Source of the DNA: JABWAM01 sp964653025
GTDB taxonomy: Bacteria; Verrucomicrobiota; Verrucomicrobiia; JABWAM01
Direction of reading: 5' to 3'
Length of the DNA stretch: 64,000 nucleotides
Assembly: GCA_964653025.1 (NCBI GenBank)
Contig: CAZZBZ010000003.1
Coordinates: forward strand, 1 to 64,000
The notes under the pieces are model-generated. The model did no database searches, was not told where the DNA came from, and was given only the letters and a program-made list of their open reading frames with translations. Shown here in pieces: positions 27,369 to 34,545 of this stretch; positions within the stretch are counted from its first letter, which is position 1; each line of letters starts with the position of its first letter. The position numbers were made by a program, and so were the translations under genes.

Positions 27369-28693
27369 AGGTTGCGGCGGTCGATCACTCGCTTCGCCTT
27401 GCCCTCGCTGCGCTGGAGGGTGCGCGGCTGGACGAGATGGATGGAGGCGCGGATGCCGATCGTGCTCTCGAGGGCGCTGCCGATGCGTTTTCGGAGCTGT
27501 TCCAGCGACCCGACCTTGTCGCTGAAGACCTCGGGGGTGACTTCGACCTCGATCTCCATCTCGTCGAGGTCCTGCTTCCGGGTGAGGATGATCTGGTAGT
27601 GGGGCAGGGTTCCCTCGACCGCGAGGAGGACCCCCTCGATCTGCGAGGGGTAGACGTTCACGCCGCGGAGAATGATCATGTCGTCGCTGCGGCGGGCGAT
27701 GCGGACGATGCGGCGGAGGGTGCGCCCGCACGGGCAGGGGTCGGCGGCGAGCGCGGTGATGTCGTGCGTGCGGTAGCGGATCATCGGCATCGCGTTCTTG
27801 GAAAGGGTGGTGAGGACGAGCTCGCCCTCCTCGCCGGGGGCGCAGGGCTGGCCGGTTTTCAGGTGGATGATCTCGGGGTAGAAATGGTCCTCGAAGATGT
27901 GCGGGCCGGACTGGCAGCGGCACTCCATGGCGACCCCCGGCCCGATGATCTCGCTGAGTCCGTAGATGTCGTACGCCTTGATCGGGCTGTCGGCCTCGAT
28001 GCGACGACGCATCGCCTCGGTCCACGGTTCGGCCCCGAAGACGCCAACGCGGAGGCGGAGCTTTCGGAAGTCCACACCGAACTCCTCCGCCCGGTCGAGA
28101 AGATGGAGGAAGTAGCTCGGGGTACAGCAGAGGGCGGTGACGCCGAAGTCCTGCATGACCATGAGCTGGCGCTGGGTGTTTCCGCCCGAGATGGGAATGA
28201 CCGTGGCGCCGAGCGCCTCGGCCCCGTAATGGGCACCAAGCCCGCCCGTGAAAAGCCCGTAGCCGTAGGCATTCTGGATCACGTCGCCTTGATGGAGCCC
28301 GCACGCGGCGAAGCTGCGGACCATCACGCTACTCCAGACATCGAGGTCCTCGCGGGTGTAGGCGACGACGATCGGCTTGCCGGTCGTGCCGCTCGAGGCG
28401 TGGAGGCGGACGATCTCCTCCATGGGGCTTGCGAAGAGGCCAAACGGGTAGGTGTCGCGGAGGTCGGCCTTTTCCGTGAAAGGCAGCTTCGTGAGGTCCT
28501 CGAGTGTCTTGAGGGAGTCGGGGGTGAGGCCCTTCGCTTCCATGCGCTCGCGGAAGAGGCTGACGCGCTCGTGCGTGCGGCGGACGATCGCCTTCAGCCT
28601 CCGGAGCTGGAGGTCGCGCAACTGGGCGAGAGGGAGGTAGTCAGGGGCGCTGGCCGAGTGGGAACCGGCCGCCGGGTCATGGGATGCCGTCAT
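27369..28693 (-). CDS. paaK: Phenylacetate-CoA ligase (3' end in the gap)
   Basis: About 441 residues of an adenylate-forming CoA ligase that activates aryl acids such as phenylacetate or indoleacetate. Motifs: RLHASSGTTGKPIVVAYT (ATP-phosphate loop), AYDIYGLSEIIGPGVAMEC, IRYRTHDI and DDMIILRGVNVYPSQIE. The sequence stops at EGKAKRVIDRRN, which is normally within a few residues of the end, so very little is missing. It overlaps iorB by four bases (ATGA). In this gene context the enzyme would work on the acyl-CoA/acid side of the oxidoreductase reaction and could conserve energy as ATP in the reverse direction. Confidence 0.93.
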
Positions 28694-29169
28694 GAGGGGA
28701 GTGCGCGCCCGAGGTCGAAGGCGCGGAGGTTGAGGTCCACGAGGGAGGGCTTGAGGCGGGCGCGAATCGCATCGTGCCAGGCTCCGGGGGGAAGGTCGAG
28801 GTGTCGACTCAGGGCGCCGAGGAGGGCGAGGTTCGCGGAGCGGGGGTTCTCGATGGCGGCACCGTTGAGGAGGGCGGGGGTGTAGAGCTTTCCTTCAGGT
28901 CGGAGCCGCCACACGTTGCACTCCACCTGGTCGGGGGCGACGACGACGAGGTGGTCGGCTTCGCCGGGGGCGATCATCGGGCTGAGGACGGAGGGGCCGA
29001 AGCGGATGTCGCTGCAGACCGAGCCGCCCCGCTGGCTCATCCCGTGGACCTCGCTCTTCTTCACGTCGAGCCCGACCGAAAACGCGGCGTGGGCGAGGAT
29101 GTCCGAGGCGGTGAGGACGCCCTGGCCGCCAAGCCCGGCGATGCAGACGTTGGTCACGCGGCTTTGCAT
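28690..29169 (-). CDS. iorB: Indolepyruvate:ferredoxin oxidoreductase, beta subunit
   Basis: 159-residue gamma-type subunit of the 2-oxoacid:ferredoxin oxidoreductase that converts arylpyruvates to aryl-acetyl-CoA. The start TNVCIAGLGGQGVLTASDIL is diagnostic (GxGGQG), followed by KKSEVHGMSQRGGSV, which holds the QRGG motif. It is about 30 residues shorter than many IorB proteins, ending shortly after the helical C-terminal segment. It overlaps iorA by 16 bases and paaK by 4, so the three are translationally coupled. Confidence 0.92.
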   Translation of the reverse strand: MQSRVTNVCIAGLGGQGVLTASDILAHAAFSVGLDVKKSEVHGMSQRGGSVCSDIRFGPSVLSPMIAPGEADHLVVVAPDQVECNVWRLRPEGKLYTPALLNGAAIENPRSANLALLGALSRHLDLPPGAWHDAIRARLKPSLVDLNLRAFDLGRALPS

Positions 29170-30764
29170 TCACTTTCCTTCGCGGCGGCCTCGTACTGGC
29201 GAATTTTTCCCGCGATGAGCAGGCATGCGCGGCGCGCGACGATCACGGTGAGGTCGCGGCGGTCGAGCGCGGCGCGGAGGATGCCCTCGAAATCGCCACG
29301 GACCGGGTCCATCACCTCAACGTGGGAGATGCCAAGCCCGCGGACCGCGTCCTCGATGACGACGCGGCCGGCCCTGCCATGATCGAGGGTGCGTCCGGTG
29401 CCCGGATGCTCCTGGTGGCCGGTCATCGCGGTGGTGAGGTTGTCGAGGATCACGACGACGTGGCCGGTGGGCGGGCGGTTGTAAACCATCTCGGCGATGC
29501 CGGTGAGCCCGCTGTGAATAAAGGTGCTGTCGCCGATCACGCTCACGACGCGGCACGCCTGGTCCTCGGGCAGGACGTGGCGGAGACCGAGACCCATCCC
29601 GATGGCGGCGCCCATGTCCACCATCATGTCCATCGCCTCGAAGGGCGGGAGGACGCCGAGGGTGTAGCAGCCGATGTCGCCCGAGACGATGCAGTCGAGC
29701 TTGCGGAAAGACTGGAAGACGGCGCGGTAGGGGCAGCCTTCGCAGAGTTGCGGGGCCTTTCCGGGGATGCGGGCTGTCGACGGCGTTGCCGCAGGGGTTC
29801 CGCCGAGAAGGGCGCGAACACGGGCGACATCGAGTTCTCCGAAGCGTTCGGAACTGGGCTTGGACTCGCAGGCGATGCCCTCGGCGCGAAGGGCGTCGGC
29901 GAAGACGGGGTCATTCTCCTCGATTACGTAGAGACGCTTTACGCCGGTCGCGAACTCTCGGACTTTTCGGATCGGGAGGGGCCAGGTCATCCCGAGTTTG
30001 AGGATGGAGGCGTCCGGGGCGGCCTCGCGGGCGTGCATGACGCAGACGCCGGAGGCGATGATTCCCAGGGCGCCGTTGCCGGGGAGGATACGGTTGAGCG
30101 GGGAGGTCTCGTTCCACTCGGCGATTTCCGCGATCTTCGCGCGCAGGCGGCGGTGCGCCGGGCGCGCGTGGAGGGGGATCATCACCCGCCCCTTGATGTC
30201 GCGCTGGAAGTTCGGGGCGGGTGGAGGCGAGGAGGGGGGGTGGGGGACCACGACGGCCTGGGTGTGGCAGACGCGGGTGGTCACGCGGAGGAGCACGGGG
30301 ATGTGCCAGCGCTCGGAGACCTCGATGGCGGCGAGGGTGAAGTCGTAAGCCTCCTGTGAGTCGGAGGGTTCGATCATCGGCACCGCGGCGAAGGGCGCGT
30401 AGCGGCGGTTGTCCTGCTCGTTCTGGCTGGAGGCCATGCCGGGGTCGTCCGCGGTGATGATGACGAGCGCACCGCTCACGCCGGTGTAGGCGGCGGTGAA
30501 GAGGACGTCGGAGGCGACGTTGAGACCGACGTGTTTCATCGTGACGAGAGCGCGGGCGCCCCCGAACGCAGCACCGAGGGCAACTTCGAGGGCAACCTTC
30601 TCGTTGGGGGACCACTGCGCCTTTCCTCCGGCTGCGCCGAACTCCTCAAGAATCTCAGTGGAGGGAGTACCGGGGTAGCCGGCTCCGAGGGCGATGCCGG
30701 CGTGGCGCGCGGCAAGGGCGATGGCTTGGTTCCCGCTGAGGAGGAGGCGCGGGGCGGCGCTCAT
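29154..30764 (-). CDS. iorA: Indolepyruvate:ferredoxin oxidoreductase, alpha subunit, without C-terminal ferredoxin domain
   Basis: 536-residue thiamine-diphosphate subunit. The start LLLSGNQAIALAARHAGIALGAGYPGTPSTEI is the pyrimidine-binding domain; LCEGCPYRAVFQ, SGDIGCYTLG and VIGDSTFIHSGLTGIAEM form the TPP-binding half. Typical IorA proteins are about 590-620 residues and end with a two-cluster ferredoxin domain. Here the protein ends soon after the VIVARRACLLIAGK segment that normally precedes it. The 16-base overlap with iorB shows that this end is genuine and not a gap effect. Electrons would have to go to a separate ferredoxin. ATG 30764 also overlaps the thioesterase stop. Confidence 0.92.
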   Translation of the reverse strand: MSAAPRLLLSGNQAIALAARHAGIALGAGYPGTPSTEILEEFGAAGGKAQWSPNEKVALEVALGAAFGGARALVTMKHVGLNVASDVLFTAAYTGVSGALVIITADDPGMASSQNEQDNRRYAPFAAVPMIEPSDSQEAYDFTLAAIEVSERWHIPVLLRVTTRVCHTQAVVVPHPPSSPPPAPNFQRDIKGRVMIPLHARPAHRRLRAKIAEIAEWNETSPLNRILPGNGALGIIASGVCVMHAREAAPDASILKLGMTWPLPIRKVREFATGVKRLYVIEENDPVFADALRAEGIACESKPSSERFGELDVARVRALLGGTPAATPSTARIPGKAPQLCEGCPYRAVFQSFRKLDCIVSGDIGCYTLGVLPPFEAMDMMVDMGAAIGMGLGLRHVLPEDQACRVVSVIGDSTFIHSGLTGIAEMVYNRPPTGHVVVILDNLTTAMTGHQEHPGTGRTLDHGRAGRVVIEDAVRGLGISHVEVMDPVRGDFEGILRAALDRRDLTVIVARRACLLIAGKIRQYEAAAKESECKAA

Positions 30765-31171
30765 GCGGCGGGGCTTGCGAAAAGCGGGAGGAGCCAGTCG
30801 GGCGGGCGTGTGGGGCGGCCCTCGGCGGTGGTGAAGGCGTGGACGGTCCAGCCCTTCGCGACGGGGGAGCCCGAGGCGGCGTGAGTGATCCCGACGGAGC
30901 AGCGGAGGCGGGCCCGTCCGATCATTTCGGCGGAGGTGGTCACGTTGAGGAGGTCGTCGTAGCGGGCACGGCCGAGGTACTCGATGTGGGCCTCGACGAC
31001 AGGAAGGAAGACCCCCCGGGTCTCGATTTCGGTGTAGGGCATCCCAAGGGAGCGGAGGAGTTCCGAACGCCCGCACTCGAACCAATCGAGGGCACGGGCA
31101 TTGTAGAAAGTGCCCATCTGGTCGGTCTCCCCATAGCGGACGCGCAGGGAAAAAGTGCAGGGAGCGGGCAT
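30761..31171 (-). CDS. Acyl-CoA thioesterase (YbgC/4-hydroxybenzoyl-CoA type)
   Basis: 136-residue single-hotdog thioesterase. The opening FSLRVRYGETDQMGTFYNARALDWFECGRSELLRSLG contains the catalytic aspartate in the ETDQMG motif, with the following helix typical of the family. It overlaps iorA by four bases and is the first gene of the thioesterase-iorA-iorB-paaK-ACT transcript, so it probably hydrolyses aryl- or branched-chain acyl-CoA products of the oxidoreductase. The exact substrate is not readable from sequence. Confidence 0.87.
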   Translation of the reverse strand: MPAPCTFSLRVRYGETDQMGTFYNARALDWFECGRSELLRSLGMPYTEIETRGVFLPVVEAHIEYLGRARYDDLLNVTTSAEMIGRARLRCSVGITHAASGSPVAKGWTVHAFTTAEGRPTRPPDWLLPLFASPAA

Positions 31172-31213
31172 GGAAGAATTCCTTGTACCATTCCTAGTTT
31201 ATGAAAGACAAGC

Positions 31214-31729
31214 TTATGCAGGGCTTACGCAGTTTGAAAAAAATCGTGCATGTGAATCATAATCCTCATACTCGAGGAGGAGGGTGTTGACCTTGGTGTC
31301 GGAAAGCGTGTCGAGCCACCGCATCAGGTAGTCCTTGCGGTGCATGATGTACTTGAGGTCGAGGTGCACGCCGCGTACCGCGAGGTCGGGCCAGTCGGCA
31401 ATGTGGACCTCGGGAATCGCGCCATCGCCGGCGAGGGTGATGAGCTGGCGAAGCGTGGCGCGGGCACGGAGCAGGCCGGTCGGGTGGCGGGCGACTGCCG
31501 CGGCGCCGTCGGGACCCGCGACGAGGGCGTAAGCCTCGGGAGAGTCGTTCCCTGGGGGAGTCAGCCCGGCGAGGAGGACCCCGGCGCTCTTCCCGTCCCC
31601 GAAGGTCCAGCGGTCGCCGCCGCCTTCCGTGAAGCGCCAGTTGCGTCGTGGCTTCTATCGGCGCGCCCCGAGTTGGATCTGCTGGGGATTCGGGATGAGG
31701 GGGAGGCTACGGTCGAGGAGGTCGCTCAT
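31214..31729 (-). pseudogene. Broken GH20 beta-N-acetylhexosaminidase
   Basis: A degraded gene with one reading frame. It opens MSDLLDRSLPLIPNPQQIQLG, the usual start of the GH20b N-terminal domain, meets an in-frame TAG at 31655-31657, and then continues in the same frame through PTGLLRARATLRQLITLAG and IADWPDLAVRGVHLDL, the domain junction that begins the GH20 barrel. It reads on to NTLLLEYED and then loses similarity and stops at 31214-31216. More than half of the catalytic barrel, including the Asp-Glu catalytic pair, is missing. The remnant lies between the thioesterase operon and a divergent HAD gene. It was not called as a gene by simple ORF finding because of the internal stop. Confidence 0.8.
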
Positions 31730-31903
31730 GGGAGAAACGACAAATGAGAAACGAGAGGCGATGAAGCGAAAAGACCGTGGCGAAAACGTTTGGCCGGCGG
31801 AGTGGGCGCTCTCCGTATTCGGACGGCCTTCGCCGGGAGGCGCATCGGTGGGCGTCGTAAGGTTTGATGCGCGGAGACGGGGCTGGTAGGGTTCTTTACT
31901 TCC

Positions 31904-32602
31904 ATGCGCCCCCTCCTGCTTCTCTGGGATATTGATGGCACGCTCCTTTCTTGTCGGACGGGGGTGGATGCGCTCCAACGCGCCTTGCTCAATCGCTACG
32001 GGGTGATCGACGATCTTTCGCGGGTGGAGATGGCCGGGCGCACGGACACGGCGATCGCGGAGGAGATCGCGGCGAGCCATCCCGGCCATTCGGTGGAGCC
32101 CGCGGGGCTCCTTGACGCCTACCTCGAGGAGATGGAGGAGATGCTGCCCTCGCGAGGCGGGACTGTTTTTCCAGGCGTGCGGGAAATCCTGGACTGGTCG
32201 CATGCACATCCCGAGGTTCACAACGCCCTGCTCACGGGCAACATCGAGAAAGGGGCGCACCTCAAGTTGCGGCGCTTCGATCTCGACGGTTTCTTCGAGT
32301 TTGGCGCGTTCGGAAGCGATTCCTCGAATCGCAACGACCTCGGACCGGTGGTTCTCGATCGGGCGCGTGCCCGCCTGAAGAAGGACTTTTCACTCGAGCA
32401 CACCTGGGTGATCGGGGACACGCCGCGCGACATCGAGTGCGGACGGGCCCTCGGCTGCCGGGTGCTGGCCGTGGCGACGGGCAACTACCCCGTCGAGACT
32501 CTCGGCGCGGCCGACCTCGCCGTGCGGGACCTCTCCGACCACCAGGCGGTCATTCGAAGGATCTGTCCCAACGGCGCGTGCGCGCCCGTCCCCGCTTCAT
32601 GA
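31904..32602 (+). CDS. HAD-superfamily phosphatase (phosphoglycolate-phosphatase-like)
   Basis: 232-residue hydrolase. LLLWDIDGTLLSC holds the nucleophile DxD motif; LTGNIEKGAHLKL has the motif II threonine; the lysine region is around RARLKKDFSLEHTW, followed by motif IV VIGDTPRDIECG. A helical cap domain follows the first motif, as in phosphoglycolate phosphatase and related enzymes. Substrate unknown. The stop overlaps the tyrS start (ATGA), so both are translated as a pair. Confidence 0.85.
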   Translation: MRPLLLLWDIDGTLLSCRTGVDALQRALLNRYGVIDDLSRVEMAGRTDTAIAEEIAASHPGHSVEPAGLLDAYLEEMEEMLPSRGGTVFPGVREILDWSHAHPEVHNALLTGNIEKGAHLKLRRFDLDGFFEFGAFGSDSSNRNDLGPVVLDRARARLKKDFSLEHTWVIGDTPRDIECGRALGCRVLAVATGNYPVETLGAADLAVRDLSDHQAVIRRICPNGACAPVPAS

Positions 32603-33789
32603 ACCCTTCCCAACAACTCGAGGTCCTCGCCCGCGGCGCCGCCCAGTTGGTCTCTCGCGAGGAACTGGAGAAGAAGCTTCGCTTGGGCCGCCCGCTTCGC
32701 GTGAAGCTCGGGGTGGATCCCACGGCGCCCGATCTCCACCTCGGGCACACCGTGGCGCTTTCGAAGCTGCGCCAGTTCCAGGACCTGGGCCACACGGCAG
32801 TCCTGATCATCGGAGATTTTACGACGATGATCGGCGACCCGACCGGGCGCTCAACGACAAGGCCCCCGCTGACGCGCGAGGAGATCCTGAAGAACGCGAA
32901 GACCTACCAGGACCAGGCGTTCAAGGTGCTCAGTCGCGAGCGCCTTGAGATGGTCTTCAACGGTGAGTGGTTCGCGAAGATGGGGTTTGCTGACGTCGTC
33001 CGCCTCGCGAGCGCGTTGAGCGTTTCCCAGATGATGCAGCGCCGAGATTTTCGAGATCGTTTGCAAGCGGGGACCGACATCCGCCTCCACGAGACGCTCT
33101 ATCCAATGATGCAGGGATGGGATTCGGTGGTGGTGAAGGCGGACGTGGAACTCGGGGGCACCGATCAACTCTTCAATATCATGGTGGGGCGCGACCTCCA
33201 GAAGGACCAGGGGCAGGAGCCGCAGGTGGCGATGCTCCTCCCGATCCTCGAGGGGCTCGACGGGACCCAGAAGATGAGCAAGAGCCTGGGGAACTATATC
33301 GGGGTCTCAGAGCCGGCGGGGGAGATCTTCGGAAAGACGATGTCGGTTTCCGACGATTTGATGTGGAAGTGGTACGTTCTCCTCCTTGGAAAATCCGAGG
33401 CGGAGATCGTCGCTCTCAAGACCGGCCACCCGATGGAGGCGAAGAAGATTCTCGCCGAGTCGCTCGCGGCACGTTTTGCCGGCGCCGAAGCTGCAAGTGC
33501 CGCGCGCCTCGATTTCGAGAAGAAGTTTTCCTCGCGCAACGCGGCGGATACCGATCTCCCGTCGCTCCCGCTGGATTCCGTGCGCGTGTGGACGGCTCCC
33601 GATCTCGCGGTCGCCAGCGGGGTGGTCTCCAGCAGGAGCGAGGCGCGCCGCCTCGTGGAGCAGGGCGGTGTGGAACTCGACGGCTTGCGGCTCGCGGACC
33701 CGAAGACCGCGGCGACTCTTCGCGAAGGAGCGGTCCTCAAGGTGGGGAAGAAACGATTTTTTCGCGTCTCCCTGAAGAGGGCCCCATGA
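32599..33789 (+). CDS. tyrS: Tyrosyl-tRNA synthetase
   Basis: 396-residue class Ic synthetase. VDPTAPDLHLGHTVALSKL contains the HLGH version of the HIGH motif, GGTDQLFNIMVGRDLQ is the tyrosine pocket, and GTQKMSKSLGNYI has KMSKS. The C-terminal 60 residues form an S4 RNA-binding domain (SSRSEARRLVEQGGVELDG). It overlaps the HAD gene by 4 bases upstream and hypB by 4 bases downstream. The overlap with hypB is unusual, because it couples a housekeeping gene to a hydrogenase-maturation cluster. Confidence 0.96.
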   Translation: MNPSQQLEVLARGAAQLVSREELEKKLRLGRPLRVKLGVDPTAPDLHLGHTVALSKLRQFQDLGHTAVLIIGDFTTMIGDPTGRSTTRPPLTREEILKNAKTYQDQAFKVLSRERLEMVFNGEWFAKMGFADVVRLASALSVSQMMQRRDFRDRLQAGTDIRLHETLYPMMQGWDSVVVKADVELGGTDQLFNIMVGRDLQKDQGQEPQVAMLLPILEGLDGTQKMSKSLGNYIGVSEPAGEIFGKTMSVSDDLMWKWYVLLLGKSEAEIVALKTGHPMEAKKILAESLAARFAGAEAASAARLDFEKKFSSRNAADTDLPSLPLDSVRVWTAPDLAVASGVVSSRSEARRLVEQGGVELDGLRLADPKTAATLREGAVLKVGKKRFFRVSLKRAP

Positions 33790-34541
33790 ACGTCAAGATT
33801 CTCCGCAACATCATGGAGTCGAACGACGCGATCGCGGGGAAGGTTCGCGCTCGGCTGGCGGAGCGGAAGATCGCGGCGCTCAATCTCATCGGCGGGGCCG
33901 GCTCGGGAAAGACCACCCTCCTCGAGAAGACGATCCCCGCGCTCGCGGGATACCGGGTGGCCGTGATCGAGGGGGACATTGCGGGCGCGCACGATGCCGA
34001 GCGCATCGCGCGTCTTGGAGTCCCCGCCATCCAGCTCAATACGGGCGGAGCCTGCCACCTCGAGGCGGCGCTTGTGGAGCGCGGGCTTGGCGAGCTCGAC
34101 CTTGCGAAGATCGACCTTCTCTTCATCGAGAACGTCGGGAACATCGCCTGTCCCGCGGAGTTCGACCTCGGGGAAACCGCGAAGGTGGCGGTGCTTAGCG
34201 TGGCCGAGGGGCACGACAAGGCCGCGAAGTACCCTCTCCTTTTCCACGAAGCCGCCGCGATGCTCATCACCAAGGTGGACCTGCTCCCCCACGTGGACTT
34301 CGACATGGAGGCCTTTCTCGCCGACTTCCGTAAACTCAACGCGAAGGCCCCGGTCCTGAAGGTCTCCGCCCGCACGGGCGAGGGGATGGGCGCGTGGATC
34401 CACTGGGTCCAGCACGCTGCCGAGGGGGAACTCCATGTGCACTCACACTCGCACGATCACGATCACGGGCACGGCGTGCCCGGCATCGAGCCCCACCAGC
34501 ACCCGCACCGTTCGGGTCGGACTTCGGTGGCGCGGGGCTGA
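33786..34541 (+). CDS. hypB: Hydrogenase nickel-insertion GTPase HypB with C-terminal His-rich tail
   Basis: 251-residue SIMIBI GTPase that, with HypA, delivers nickel to [NiFe]-hydrogenase. ALNLIGGAGSGKTTLLEKTI is the P-loop; VIEGDIAGAHDAERI is switch I; QLNTGGACHLEA has the conserved Cys-His nickel site, and LFIENVGNIACPAEFDLGE is switch II. Its metal-storage stretch is at the C-terminus, where about 11 histidines alternate with Asp, Gly and Ser between residues 217 and 243; in most HypB proteins the histidine stretch precedes the GTPase domain. ATG overlaps the tyrS stop (ATGA). Confidence 0.96.
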   Translation: MNVKILRNIMESNDAIAGKVRARLAERKIAALNLIGGAGSGKTTLLEKTIPALAGYRVAVIEGDIAGAHDAERIARLGVPAIQLNTGGACHLEAALVERGLGELDLAKIDLLFIENVGNIACPAEFDLGETAKVAVLSVAEGHDKAAKYPLLFHEAAAMLITKVDLLPHVDFDMEAFLADFRKLNAKAPVLKVSARTGEGMGAWIHWVQHAAEGELHVHSHSHDHDHGHGVPGIEPHQHPHRSGRTSVARG

Positions 34542-34545
34542 ACCC

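Noticed and set aside
27254..28885. Apparent long plus-strand frame, and a minus-strand PaaK-ACT fusion, across the N run
   Set aside because: The 100 N are of unknown true length, so frames that cross them are artefacts.
31655..31657. Recoding of the TAG codon (pyrrolysine or stop readthrough) in the GH20 frame
   Set aside because: The frame also stops early at 31214 and lacks the catalytic region, so simple decay explains it; no sign of recoding elsewhere.
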